DNA of 64,000 bases, taken from assembly GCA_040954595.2 (NCBI GenBank), contig CM082584.2, positions 11,098,001 through 11,162,000 on the forward strand, given 5' to 3'. Below the pieces are notes generated by a model. The model did not search any database and had not been told where the DNA came from. It was given only the letters and a program-made list of their open reading frames with translations. The position numbers were made by a program, and so were the translations under genes. The DNA is from Balanoglossus misakiensis (taxonomy: Eukaryota; Hemichordata). Positions 38,097-52,100 of this stretch are shown piece after piece. Numbering within the stretch: position 1 is the stretch's first letter; each line of letters opens with the position of its first letter.

Positions 38097-39005
38097 TCAT
38101 CTTGCAGCTGCAGTCTTATTAATTATGTCAACAAGAATACGTAACAATGACTGAATTCGCGCGCTGTTTATGAACTGGCGTATCTCTTGCCACCATGTTC
38201 TTTTTGTTACTGTAAATACCACCTTTCCTTCTTCGTCGTGGTGAATTAACATATGGTTGTCTTGTTTACCACAGACTAACACGATTTTATCGGCTGACTT
38301 TAGGATGATTGTAAGTTTGGCACTTTCCCATAAACCATAGTTTTCTGGAGAAGACACTTGGGTTATTGCGTTCCTGAAGAGTTGCATGTCGTCTTCTGTG
38401 TACAATAAATTCATTTCCCGTTGGATGTTGGTTATATCTGAATGCGTGATTGCGGGGCCTTCACAAGTCTTTTCGGTGTCTCGGCAGGGTGTTTTGGTTA
38501 CTTGACATTCAACTTTACCGTTTTCGTCGTGGTGGATACACATGTGGTAACCATTGCTTTCATTTCCAGACGCTATCACGATCTCAACGGCTGACTTTAG
38601 CAAGATTGTCAATTTGGCATTTTCCCAGTAACATATATTCCTTGGAGATGACACCTGGGTTATTGCGTTACTGAACAGTTGTTTGTCTTCTGCACCCATC
38701 AGGTGCGACATTTCCCGTTGGATGTGGGCTATACACGAAGGCGTGATTGGACCTTCTTCACACTTCCAATGATAGCTGCCTACCCACTTTCCCGTGAGGG
38801 GCGGCGGCGATACATCATGTGTACATAGTACCTCTGCTTTAGTAGATTTTTGTGATGTGATCTCATCACCCATCCCCTGTTTGGAAGTAACCCTTTCATT
38901 TTTCTGCATGTTTTTCTGAAGGTCTTTTATGTTAATTCCAATTAATATTGCTCCTTTTCTCACCACGTTCCACTGGTGGCGAAACATTATATAAGATGGC
39001 TTGAT
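38097..39005 (-). CDS. unrecognised protein with a duplicated ~87-residue domain (probably terminal exon)
   Basis: No known family was recognised. The open frame runs to a TAA/TGA-type stop at 38097, and on its own strand begins right after TTTTGCAG (39006-39007), so it is most likely the last exon of a spliced gene; alternatively it starts at the ATG at 38987 (296 aa). After a basic, polar N-terminal third there are two tandem copies of one domain (about 38493-38756 and 38202-38462). Both contain QRE-M..L..EDD/K-QLF-NAITQVSSP, a W-x-x-AKLTI-LKSA block and a HMCIHHD / HMLIHHDEEGKV block, about 60% alike. The pattern suggests an alpha helix followed by beta strands. A Trp-rich, helical C-terminal tail follows (RTWWQEIRQFINSARIQSLL). 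Upstream exons were not found. It is oriented away from RICTOR. Confidence 0.6.
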   Translation of the reverse strand: MKPSYIMFRHQWNVVRKGAILIGINIKDLQKNMQKNERVTSKQGMGDEITSQKSTKAEVLCTHDVSPPPLTGKWVGSYHWKCEEGPITPSCIAHIQREMSHLMGAEDKQLFSNAITQVSSPRNICYWENAKLTILLKSAVEIVIASGNESNGYHMCIHHDENGKVECQVTKTPCRDTEKTCEGPAITHSDITNIQREMNLLYTEDDMQLFRNAITQVSSPENYGLWESAKLTIILKSADKIVLVCGKQDNHMLIHHDEEGKVVFTVTKRTWWQEIRQFINSARIQSLLRILVDIINKTAAAR

Positions 39006-40139
39006 CTGCAAAATTAATGTACAAACAAGCTACAATATTGCGACTATCTTGATATTATGGTTTCAGTTCGGAATATTTTGGGATCCGGTCCTTGAATGAA
39101 AACTTCTGAGTTAAATGCCTTTGATAATATTATGCGTGATTGTTTGATAAGATCTTGACAGATTTCGATAAATTGTTGACGGCCATTGTAAACTGTGTTT
39201 ATTTAAGGCATCTGACGCCTCACACTGACACGGTAAACTGACGGATCTTGTCTCTACCATGGTGTATAAGGTATGTAGTTGGTGGGATACTGGACATTGT
39301 CGAAATGAAACGAAAATGAAAGAAGCTTTATTGTTCTGGACATTTACAGTAATGTATAAAAGTGAACGGTTAACTGACCCACTGGGGGCAAATTTACCAA
39401 CATTTTTTTCGATTTGAAATGCAAAAATCATGGAATAGAGGAATTGACAATTGTGGAAACCCACATACTGTTACAGTAGAACTACAAAGAAAAAAGGGGC
39501 AAAGTTTCATTATATCGATATTTTCTTTAAAATTTTAAGCTCTGTGAAATAACATGCTCTGTTGAATGTGTTGTGTCACATCAAAGATGTGAACCCCTTC
39601 AACAGAATCAGCTTACCTGCCCAAATGAACCGCTAAGAAAATTTATTCACATAGGCTATATACAGTTCTTGCTCACTTGGCTCGGCCAGGTCCTCTGAAG
39701 TCTATGTGAAACGCAGCATACCTAACAGTTCCGGGTTGACAAATGGTTGAGTGATGAGTAGGTGATTGGTTGACTGGACCATTTGATTGATAGTTAAGGT
39801 AGGCACCCCCGAATGACTAATATCCGATCAGAAAAAATTATGCGCAGGCCTATAAGACGCTACTTTGATAAAAAAAAAAAAAAAAAACTTGTGAAAACTT
39901 GTATTACCTGCCCGAAAGACGCGTCGAAAACTGATCATACAGATTTAGAATGGTGCAATTCATAACTTTTATGTGCATGTATATGCATTTAATGTAATTA
40001 TGGGCCGTTGTGTGATAAACATGACTGTATTTCCCTTTAAATATTATTAGGCTCACGTATCATTCGCGTGTTGGAAATAAACAGAAGACCATTCACAATC
40101 TCGCGTCAATGTGCGAGAGTTTGCGAGGACCGGCCCAAG
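39006..40139. other. region between the 38-kb minus-strand gene and RICTOR
   Basis: This 1.1-kb region separates the start of the minus-strand frame from the RICTOR start codon and must hold the RICTOR promoter and 5' UTR. It may also hold the promoter or a first exon of the minus-strand gene. A 16-19 bp A tract lies at about 39871-39889. No TATA box or known element could be assigned. Confidence 0.45.
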
Positions 40140-43100
40140 ATGGCTGCCATCATGCACCGGGGCCGTCACAGTTCCAGACGGTCGAGAGGTGTGTTTTCAT
40201 TTCCTCGTGATTATAGTGATATCTTGGAGACTCTTGGCATGTTTAATAAGATGAATTGATCTTAACTTTGTCATTTCTCGACAGGGCGCCATGACAGCGG
40301 TGATTCAGACGTTCCTTTGGACCTCAGCTTAGGTAAGGGCCCAGTGTCATATACAATATACATATACACTGTACTGTACTGTACTGTACAGAGAACGTGT
40401 GGTCAGATGCCGAGTGCGTGTACACACATTTCAGTTTCATTGATCGCGAAGGAAAATGTCAAAACAAACAGAGCACTGTGTAAAGTTCAGCTTAAAACAG
40501 GCGTGGGAAAAAATTGCCGGTCAGTGGTTGAGAACTAAAGTTGTTTACAGTGAATTCGTGACTTCACTCTTGAAGGGGGCGGCTGGGTGAATGGCAGAAA
40601 TCAGGTCGCTCCATCACATCCTGGCCAATGTCAAACAGGTCGGATGGGAACTGTCGGTGAAAAAAGTGACCATAACCGTGAATTTCGCTGTACTTCACAT
40701 TTTAGTTCACGTTGTTTTCTGTGCAATGTCTTGTTCTACTCCAAACAACATGATAACATACCCAGTACGTTGCTTGTCAACAACATAGCCTGCATGTGTG
40801 TTATGGCCATCGTTATTGTTGACTAATGAATTCTAGTCTGAACAGTGAACTTGAATTCAACTTTTGCACAATAACGAGGCTATACATGTAGGTTGTGTTA
40901 ATAATAAGCTGGATATGGGCATTTTATCATGCTTAAGCCCAGGGGTTTGAACAAGAAAGTGCAATATGAAACAAACATACTGAAGACATTTGACCCCAAT
41001 GCATTCTGTTTTTGTTGTGGACGGTTTTCTCCAGATCCAGAGAAAAATGTGACTGAGATTTTGACCAATATTGTCAATACAGTTGGTATTTCAAGAGGAA
41101 GAAAATTAGGACATTTAAACAATTTTGTCAAGGTAAGAGCATTCAATTTTCATAGGGGGAGGGGCTTCTTGTCAATTTCAGAATGTATCATATATTCACA
41201 TCTTACTCGAAATTCCAGACAACATCTTTATATAAAATCATTAATTCATTTTTTGACCCAATTTGTGAGTGGTATTTAGACCAAATCTGTGACTGTACAA
41301 TCAAGTGATTGTCTCCAAGGATTAATATCAGTGAAATTAAATCTCATTGAAAATGTAAAATTAGAAAATAAATCAGTTTCCTGCTGGTATGTAATGCCGT
41401 GTTCCCTACATCAAAAAATTAATGATATCCTGCTTTGGTCAGTGGTTAAATTAATCCTTGCCTGTTTCAATCAGTGGATGAAGTGAGCAAAAAAATGCAG
41501 GTTTTAGGGTGTTGTAACGTTGACAAGAATTATTTGCATGGAATCCCATGGTTACACTGTATGGTACAACAATCACAGCACAAGCTCAAGGTCAACCAGG
41601 TCCCTCCCATTTCCTGGTGTACATAACACATTCTGGGGGGTCAAACCACATAGCCTGGGCTGGCTGGCAGCACTAAGGAATGCATGGGACACGCTGACAG
41701 TGTACGCCAACCAGTCAGTGTATTCGAAGGCATATTTTAAGGTGGCAAATGTTGACAAGTTCTCTGATTGCTTCATTCATAGTTTCACTTCCATTGTGTG
41801 TTCTTGGAATTCCTTAGAAAGGAGTGGCATCATAAATACTCAAGGCATCAGTGAGTGCTCTGCTCTGACAAACATGTTGTTATAAATCAATTTGAGACTT
41901 TATAGAAATCTTGTCGCATCGTCCCAATAATCCCCATCACAGAAAGGAGATTCGAGGCTATGTATAATGAAAAGTGTTACTCAGTAAGTATTATGTAGTC
42001 TCATTTTTTTTTATCATGTTTTAATTTCAGATTTTACGCAATGTTAATGAGGACACATATCTTGGATTTCATTTACCAGAGCTTATATGTTGGTAAGTGT
42101 TTTTCGGCATTGAAAATGCACACTTTTTGAGTGGGTTGCCCTTTTCAAGTTGAAGGGGCAGCACGTTACATGAACATCAAAAGAAACCGGCCAAGTGTTC
42201 GCACCTGTTATCAGACCAGATAAGTGGTAACCTTTGACCTGCTGAAAGTTGACATCTGATGGATGCTATGTAGCGAAGACACAGAGGCACTCCATGTTAT
42301 CAGTTGCACATATATGTTTGTTATAGGTGGAACACAAACTCTCATTTATTTGTTAATAAAAAACATAATAATTCTATATTGACATTGACAGTTCCTATTA
42401 TCAGGAGAAATAAACCACTTGACTGATTACCAGAGTAGCATTTAACCCTTCCACTAGTGTACTTTGGTCCGGTCCCATTGTTTTCATACAGATATTGGGC
42501 CAATGAACTGAACAATGGGGATGTCAGGGATCGGCTCACTTAGCCAAGAGAAGAGAATGCCGTTAGCAACAATGAATGTTAAATAAATTTTGCCTTTTAA
42601 AGACAAAAAAATATTGAGGATAATATTTCATGTTCATTGAAAATGAAAGCAATTGAACAAAAGTGATTGACTTGACCTTTGCAACATTGACCCCTGACCT
42701 AGTGCTAAAGACATCACCAGTTTAAGACATGACATGACATTGTATAGTTTTTGGGGCTGCCGAGTAATTTTGTATTGGTAGTAAAAAACCTGAGTTACAT
42801 GGTTTACTCAACCTGTGACCTTTGACCCTTGACCCTTACCCTGTTGTGATAAAGGAAATTGTTACCCCCAAATGTCGAGTGCTGAGTTTGCAGTTCATGG
42901 CTTTGATTGCTGTGGCAAGTATGTCATGACCTCTGTCTAGAGATTCATCACTCCGTCTGTCTATATTTTTCTTACAGTTTGCGATTGTCCTTGTTTCACG
43001 ATGCCAAGGAGGTGAGGGCGGGCGGCCTCCGGGCCTTCCGGTATCTCCTACGGAATGAGGAGTCGCTGAATTCCATGTTGAAGTTCCACATTGACGTGTT

Positions 43101-46100
43101 GGTGGCCAGGAGTTTAGACATTTACCAGAGCAATGAAATTGAGAGAGTTCAGGCACTCCGGTTCATAAGAAAAGTAAGTTGAATTGGTGTATTTCTGGTT
43201 AGTGTTTTTGAAGTCTCAAATTCTTTGATTTCTGTTAAAATAATGTTTGTCGCTCTTTCCCCCCCACAGATTATTACACTGTGTCCAGCAATATTTCCTC
43301 AGTCTCTGGCGAAAGCAGTGATAGCCATTGGTAACGATGGCGTCCATGAGAGAGATAGGCTTTTGAGGGCGTGCATGGAAACAATATGTGAACTTGGTAA
43401 GATCACTTCCGGTATATTCTGTCCGCTGCCTTGTGTGTTACAGAACCTAAGCTGGGGAGGGGGGGGGGGGGCAAAATTAAACATCACATTCCTGTCCAGT
43501 GAAAATAAACATGTTTTTTTTTTCATTGCAGCACTGAAAAATACAGAGCTGGTGTCTCAGTGTGGAGGTATCAGCACCATTCTACACAATATCTTAGATA
43601 ATCAACAGCCCAGAATGAACGAATCTTTGGTTTTCACCATTTTATATCTATTGAACCAACCACATACCAGGAAATACATCAGATCCAATGTGGACCTGGA
43701 GGTAAGTAGTAACAAACTTTAAGGAAATTTTGCATAAGCAGCAAATTATAAAACTCATCACATTCATTAACTACCGTAACCTCATTATGTATCAGTGTCT
43801 GAGTATTTCAAAACTCAAGGCATTTCAGTCATCTTGAGGATGGACAGTAAAGACATACTTGATATGTCTACCTCTGTTGGTGGCATTTCTGTGTATGCGT
43901 ATCTGTGTCAAACGGACAATCCGTTCGCCGGAGCTGTCCTGTAGTGACAGAGAAATAATGTGTGTGTGGGAGTTGCTTGATTCTTTGACATTTTAACAGG
44001 TGACAAAAGGAATCATTTTTGTAGACTTGAATGTCTGAGCAGCGCTCTTGATATGCAAGAAGGATATCTTTCATGTCCAGACAGAAGAAATAATTCATTA
44101 AAATGTGTGGGTGACTACAGACAGAATGTGATGAATTTTTCCGGTGAAAAACATGCTGTGATGACGTCATAATTCTTGGAAACAACTACTGAGGAAGTCA
44201 TTGCACTCAGAGGAGAGCATTTTTGTGGTATTTGTGTCATGTGTGATCTCATGTAGTGGAAGGTTCCTTTTTTGTCTGATATTTTTATTTTCTTTATTTT
44301 TGTCTCAATAAACACTGGTATGTATTTGTGCAAAATTGATGTCAATTTTTGTTTCATCTCTTTCAGAAAATCCTTGCACCATACACAGATATTCATTACA
44401 GACATACTTACCATTTGCCAGAGTCACATAGTCAGCTGAGGTACAGTTCATATTTTTTTGGCAAAATATATTTTAAATGATGGTGTAGTTAATTTTCCTA
44501 CATTTATTTCTCATTGTGTCCTTTGTACCACTGCCAAATTTCTGCGAAAATACTATAAGAATCTTGCATATTTATATGTTTGTTGTTCAATAATTGTAAA
44601 GAGAGACAATTTTTTTATTGCAGCGAGGACAGAGAGTCTCGATGGGTAGCCAGTCGGATGGCCATCGTGTCAATGTTCAGATCATGGCCAGGTGAGTGAA
44701 GGGTGAAGAGACGACAGATTTTCGCAGAATCTGTTATTGTCGTTTGTGCTGATAAAAGTAGAAAAGATTGAAACAAACCGCATTTTGAGAATCCCTGGGC
44801 CAAAATATTTTGAAGTGATAGAACTCAGAGTTTGTATTTTCAAACTGTACTTCTGTCTTTTCAGGTATGATTCGACTATGCCGACCCGATGCCAGTGGTT
44901 TGCTGTCGTTGCTAGGTGTCCTCTGCATACCAAATGAGGATATTAGGGCAAGTTGCAACTCTTGTTTCATGCAGTGATTGGGTGCGAAGTTGCCTCTTAT
45001 TGGTCAATTTCTTCGTTAAACCAATGTGGTTACTGATATGAAGCCATCTCATTTATTAACAGTAGATAACATTAAGAGAATTGTATTCTGGCATAAGAAT
45101 AGATAAATTGATTTCATAATGTCTATTTCATATTTTTCTTACAGAAAAGCATCATGGATGTATTTTTTGATATTTTTCGTCTTCCAATCCCAGTCTGGAC
45201 CGATGATTTCAATGTTGCATTGTTGAGTACAGGTAACCCTGATTTCTTGGTTCAGTTTGTAATCGAGTGAAATGTTAAACTTGATTCGCTATGGGAATGA
45301 CATTCATTTGCCCCCATCCAGAAAGGATAACTTTAGTAATCAATTGCACATGTAGTAAAATTGAGGTCGCAAAGCTCGTATAAATGTTATACCCCATTGT
45401 AATTATTTTACGGATTTACATATTTAGATGCAAATGTGCTGAATCATGGCCATGCGCCAGCATCTTTTTACTACTGAGCTATTTTTCCTCCTTGAATTTA
45501 GACCCCTCTCAGATGCAGTTGTCATGGAAACTGACGGCAGGTTTTGTGTGTGATGAAGCCAAGACGATCTTGCCGCACAGGGCGATGACCCGAAGTAACC
45601 TTATAGAGAATCACCTTGCGTTGCTTCTTCAGGCGTTCATCTGTGCTGGTCTTCTGGAGGTAAAAATAACCCTTCCCACCCCTTATTTGAGTGTACTAGT
45701 CCAAACATAGTGTAGAAAACAGTGGGGTTATACCATTGTGTGTTGGTTTATGGGTAGAGACAGTCACAGTTACAGTATCTCCAAGTTTGTGTGTTTCAAA
45801 GGAGTAGCAGACTGATATGTGCAAATGGCTTAGCTATCATTGAGAGGAAAGTTTGACTACCCATGTGACAACTGTGTCTGTCATATTTTTTTCTGACTCT
45901 GCAGAGTTTGGTTGAGGTGATAACAACAGGAGATGAACACATAGCAATCAGAACTACCCTGATGTTGGGAGAACTTCTACACATGGTAAGCCTGTCAGGG
46001 GTACATCGGGAATAACAAAAGCTCTGATTCTTTCATTGATCTTGCCAGGGTTGTATACAGAAAATTGATTTGGCTGTCTTATAACGTGTATCCAGAGTTA

Positions 46101-49100
46101 CAGTTGCCATGTATTCACTGGTGTTTTCTCCCTTTTTACTACTCTGCAGGCAAACACACTGTTACCGTACGAATGCGGACATCACTCCCACTGTTTGCCG
46201 ACGTTGATGACACTCGCTTCGTCCTTTGATATCCCGGCCATTGAAAGAGTGTAAGTCAGTGTTTTCATCATAGTGTGTCCAAATACGACAGAAATCAGCT
46301 GTTTGCTTCGAAGCTAGACCATCAAGAAGGGAGACACACCACTTAGTGAAATAATCAAAGGAACAGTAGCAGTAGATTTGTCCAACTTGATAAAATTACT
46401 TTTTTTTCTTTCTCGGTAGTCGTGCCAGTGCAGCTGTCAGTCGTCTCAACAGATACCATGAGATGAAGAAAAGAGGTCCGGTGCCCAATAGTTTGTTTCT
46501 TGACCAGATTCTGAAGTACACCGCCAAGGCCTGTGAAACAGACTCGGCCAAGAACAATAAAGTGGTCAAGGAGAAACTGATTCACTCAACATACAAGGTC
46601 AGAATTTACTCCAATGTATATTTAGTTGTGATTGGTTCATAAGTTACATTAATATAATTATTAGGCTAACCAACCTCCTTGTGAAAAATACTCTACTGGA
46701 TGCCTGTTATCATCCAAAATGAATCACTGGTAACTTATTTTAGTATTTCAAATTTGACAGGACTCCGATGACCCAGTGAGCCAAGCGGTGAAAGACACCC
46801 AAGTGTTGGCAACCAAAGCAAACTTTGAGTGGGACTGGGATCTCATAACAGCTGTGCTGAAGGTAATCTGATGTTTTTCATTACACATTGTTTACAGAAT
46901 GTAATAATTGCAACAGATAATTGCTATATGTACTTCTCCTGGTATTTTCTGGTGCCTTAATCGTACACTTGCTTGTTCATCCAATCCATCTTAACCTCAA
47001 AACTTGTCTAACCCATTTTCTGCAGTGGCCAGGGTCAGCGTTACGAAGGTTAGAAGACACCATCAACATAAGGTAGGCTTTGACTCTTTCACCTGTGATT
47101 CAAACAAAACAGTGCATTCTTTCCTGTAAATTTATCTGTGAAGAAGTAAAAATTAAGACTTGCATGAACAGGTAGTGACAAAAAAATCCTGCCCTTAATA
47201 TGCACTGTCATCTGTCTTTCACAGGTTTGTCAGAAGACTGATTCATTTCTTCAAACCCAGCAATAATCTCTTCTGCTCTGTGGATGTGGCCAGACCAGAC
47301 AGCAGGAAGTACTCTGTGGCTGGTATACAACTTGTAGACTTTCTACTTGGCTGTGAAGAGGTGAGTTGGGTTTGACTGGGATGACATTGTGATATAAATT
47401 ATATGATGATAAGGTGGCCAGTTGTAAATGATGGGCAAGGAGTCTGCCTCCCTCCTGCCTCTCCTTCAGGTCACTGGTATTTGCATTTTTAGTGAAATAA
47501 ATCCTTCCTTTTCTTTTCCGTTTGTCTCGCGACTAGGATGGAGAAAGGCTGCTGATCGAACTCTTTCAAGAGATCTTCGACAACCTGAAGGAAGTGGTTG
47601 AGGGCGCCCCCACATCATCCTCGCTCTTCAATCTTACAAAAGTGACAACGACCCTGAGTCAGCATTATTTTCTCATGTTGGGGAAACTGACCAGCTCTGC
47701 GCAGGGAGAGAAGGTCCTGGAGAAGACGGGTCTCTTTCTGCTGTAAGTCTGTGGTAGAAATATGCTAATAGCAAGAGGCCATTTGCATGACCCCTACATG
47801 ACCTTAGGTTCTCGTATTTCCTTTGGTGTGAATCCATCAGGTTGACTGAAACCTCTACAAAAACAAGTGTTCACTTCTTTGTTTTAACCCTTTTTTTCAG
47901 TTTACTCGATTTGTGTACAAAACAACCACAGGAACATCTCATAAAGCTGGTTATTACATCTCTCGATTATTCCAGAAATAATCTGTCCAGGATTATCCTG
48001 ACAAAATTTCTCTCGTCAGCTCCAGAGGTAAGTTTTGGACCTTGCAATTGAATGTGTAAAATTGTTGCACCATTCTGTGTCAGAAGGGTAATATCAGCCT
48101 GTGTGTGTAGTTCGTAATTGTCTTACATAATCAAACCATTTTCGCTGGTCAATTCAAGATGGCTGACTTTTTGTGAATGCCTATTTCCCCCCTTCACTTT
48201 GCAGAGCATGCAACTCTATGCAACAAGTTACATGAGGGTCCTGCTGCGTGCCAAAGTGCCCTTCTTCAGCAGCTGGGGCATCGAACTCCTGGTGACGCAG
48301 CTGTACGACAAGAGTCGGGATGTCTCCATGGAGGCCATCGACATCATCGATGAGGCTTGCGAGGTGGAAGAGAATCTGCACGCACTGGTTCAGATGAGAC
48401 CCTCGCTGTTGCACATGGGCGACAAAGGTGTCCTGCTGCTTATCCGATTCCTCTCCATCCCCAAGGGCTTCAAGTGTCTGGCCGACGTCAACTTCGTGAC
48501 GCACGAGCTGGACAAGTGGAAGAAGACGTTCAATCTGAAGTACGTCACCATCGTGGAGTCGGAATTGAACGAGGCATTTACAACGTACCAGCGGCCGAGC
48601 CACGACGTGATCTTCATGAGGAGGTCGTCGGAGGACCAGCAGATTAAAAAGAAAGACGTGTTTGTGCCGGTTCATTTGTACGGACAGCTTGCTCAGCACA
48701 AAGCAGGGGCCGAACTCCTGGACAAACAGGTAGATAGACCCTCACACCCCTCATTTCTGAGTGTTTTGGTGTAACCCCATGTTTAGTTGAAACAGGTGCA
48801 TCTAAATTCTAAATAATTATTGACCAATATATATTTATTTTGTTAGGATATTGTACCAGAGTTGAGTCGATGCATCAGATACACAGAAACAACGCCGGAA
48901 AAAATAATGGGCTTGAAAGCAGCGCTATGGGGACTGGTAAGCGAAAGATCTTTCCTTATTTCTGTTTACTGGAGTTTCAATGTGCAGTCGTGTCACTGTT
49001 TATTTACTTACAGACTACAATGAATGGTTCTGATAACAAATATGTATTTTGCTTCATCTTACTCAGGGTCACATTGGCAGCTCTACTTGGGGTCTCAAGC

Positions 49101-52100
49101 TGCTTGCTCAGGAGGAAATCATCCCTGATATAATACGGCTGGCCGAAGAGTGTGAGGTCTTCTCAATCAGAGGGTAAGTAAGTGCACCATGGCATTGAAA
49201 ATAGTGGTTGGTATTATTGCTGTACTCATATGTGATTTTAATCAGAAATATTAATTGTATCGAATGTATTTTTTTACATCCCAGAACCTGTTTCTATGTG
49301 TTGGGACTTATAGCCAAGACGAGGCATGGAGCCGAGATCCTGGGCAGGCTCGGGTGGGAATGCATCCGGCATTGCCGGGAAGACATCTGGCCAGTTGTGG
49401 AAGAGCGAGATGTGCTGCTGGATGAGACGGGGAATCTGCTGAATTATTTTCCTTCCATGTCCAGTCTTCAGAGTTCGAACAGCAGGACTGAGGGGGAAGC
49501 GCCCCAGTATTACATGCCAGGGGAGGGACAGTATGGATCCTTCATATCATTAGGGGAGAGGACCATCCCAGACAGCAGCAGCCCCAGTAGTACGTTTTTT
49601 GTTGACATTAATGAGAAGGGGGACCACGTTGCACCCAAGGGACCCGATAAGTCTCCTGCGCCTGTTGTGATTCGCGCCTCCCCGAAGAAGGAAAGGACTG
49701 GCTTCTGTGTGGACACTGAGGGCAGAAACAGAAGCAGCAGCAACACCAGGAAACTGATTGCGAGTTCCCGGGAGAGGGAACTGGCCAGGGAGGTGGAACT
49801 GACGCCGGGGAGGCAGCGTCGGAGAATGACGCCGAGTCCCGAGGGAAAGACGGTCACCGTGTGCGACAGTCCCATCTTTGAGACCAAGCAGAGGAGCAAC
49901 AGCGACAGTAGGACGATGTCCAACGACCTGGACCGGCCCGGAAAGCTACGTAGCAATAGGAGTTTCGAACTCAAGTACAACACTCTGCCAAAGCAGAGGA
50001 CTCAGAGCTTTAAATACAGGAGCAATAGCACGGAGAGCAGCGGGCGTGGCAGCATGGATGCCAAGAGTCGCAGCGAGAGCTTCGCAGACACGGTCACCAG
50101 CGGCGTCAGCTCGCTCAGTTCGACGACCTCCAGTCCGCCGATGGACCCAGCCAACACGGAGAGCGCCTCCAGTGTCAGTACTAGCACCATCAACAGTTCG
50201 CAGACGGTGAAGGTCATCCACGCCTCCGACTTCGCCCGGAAGCAGGTGAATCTCAAACGGACGCCCAGCTTCACGCGCCACTTCTCCGCCAACAAGTCGG
50301 CCACGCTGCCGTCCGGGGCACAGTTTGGCAGCATAGGTTCTGTAGTGGAATCCCACGCCACATTTACCACGATTCGCGATGCCCAGGGTCTCGCAGCCTT
50401 GAAGAACCTGAAAAGGCAGCGGGCGGACAGTCTCGGAGAAAAGATTGAGAGAATAGCGTCATCAGTTCCGTATACAGTGTCACCCGGAGCACTTGGAAGA
50501 AGCAATACATATTCTGGGAGACTTGCCTCTCTGGGGTAAGATACTTAATTAGATTGACCGTTAGTCTCATATACAGGCTTTGTTGAGAAGCTAAGTTGTG
50601 TAGTTTCCTATGCAAATCTTATAGTGATCAACTTTTTTTATGAAGCGCCCGTAATCCAGTCCAAAACCTCGCATTTCAGGGAAGGCAGCCAGACGTCACT
50701 GGAGAGCTACGACAGCCTGATGAAGTCAAGGTCACTGCCAAGGAGCCAATACACAACTCCAGGGGGTGGGGACTTTGTGGGTCTGTGTCTGCCAGTCGAT
50801 GTGTCCATGATTTTCCAGGTAGGGTTCATGTTGCTGGAAGTGTTGAGGTTTGGTTGAGGGTAAGTAGTGTAGTAGAATGTGTGAGTGAGTGAGTGCATGT
50901 GTGTGATGTACAACAAGCAGAACATTGTTGTCTTAATGTAGCAAAACAAGTCATCCAAAATTTGGACCAGAGATACATGTACAAGTAGTGCCTCTGTCAT
51001 CTTTAAGGAGTTAAAAATGGTGCCAAAAGCATTCAACAAACTCTCATAGCACTTCATCTTTCTATATACAGGTCGACGATCCTCCTCGCAGGCATTCTCC
51101 CGTAGAGTTCCGCAGACAAGGGGAATCACTGAAAATGCTGTCACCTGTGTCTGAGAAAAGCATCACCTCATCCATCGACCAGTTGGCCGTTCCGTCAGCC
51201 TCCCTCACACACTTCAGCCTGAGCAACGCAGCCGAGGACTTGCACCAACAGGTCCGGGAGAGAAAGATTTCCAGGATGGAGAGCGGATTCGAGGTGCACC
51301 GCTCGGAGATATGTCTCCTGTGCACCAAGATCCGGAAGGAAGGAATCCGGGTCACGGTGGAGGATTATTCCGGAGGTAGGAAAATGGACAATGGTAAGAT
51401 TTCGTGCAGCAAGATTGAAGGTCCTCTGCCTTCTTAAAATGTGCAACGTGTCGGGTTTCCATGTTGTGTGACACTTTTGAATCAGCCAAGATATGTAAAT
51501 CAAATCTGAACTTCGATCATTTATCTGACTACAGCCGTTGCAATATTGTATAGCCCTTGAAATTCTTAGTAGAAGTTTAAAATACTGAAAATCCTGGGAT
51601 GAAGCTGTAACATGTTATTTTATGTCATTCCAGACATTGGCAGGTTGAGGGTGCTGAGTGAAGGAGATGACGGCGCGGCCTCTGACACTGGTTACGAATA
51701 CACCACAGACACCCCACCCAAGAAATCATTGTTACTTAAACCACTAAACACCTTGAAGTCGCCCGGCAGCAGCGAGGTGACGGCGTCGTCCAGCGTCAGC
51801 AGCGGGGAGTCGACGCCCGCCTTGAGGAAACTGACCGAGGACAGTCCTCTCGGGAGGTCGCTCATCAAGAAAGAAGTGCTGAGGCTTGTGGTCAATCTGA
51901 GCAGCTCAGTGGCCATGAAGGCTCAGGAACAGGGCCTCCTTAAGTAAGTGTCATTTTATACTTCCCCCTTTAGTCAGTTGAATTTCGTGCTCCGTACAAT
52001 GAAAAAGGGTTTGTCAGTTTTTGTCAGTCTCAATTGAAAAGAAACAGTAATTGTATAAATTGTTGCAATACTAAATTGTTGAGACTCGGCAATTCTTTTA

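Noticed and set aside
39111-39464. 117-codon minus-strand frame upstream of the 38-kb gene, considered as its 5' exon
   Set aside because: No donor gives a convincing join, and its composition is not gene-like.
40369-40392. GTACT tandem repeat (about four units) in RICTOR intron 2
   Set aside because: Too short to be a meaningful satellite; likely slippage.
41520-41885. 121-codon frame in a RICTOR intron
   Set aside because: No similarity to RICTOR or to a transposase was seen, and RICTOR exons join across it in frame.
42161-42560. Possible mobile-element remnant in a RICTOR intron
   Set aside because: No terminal inverted repeats, target-site duplication or protein fragment could be established.
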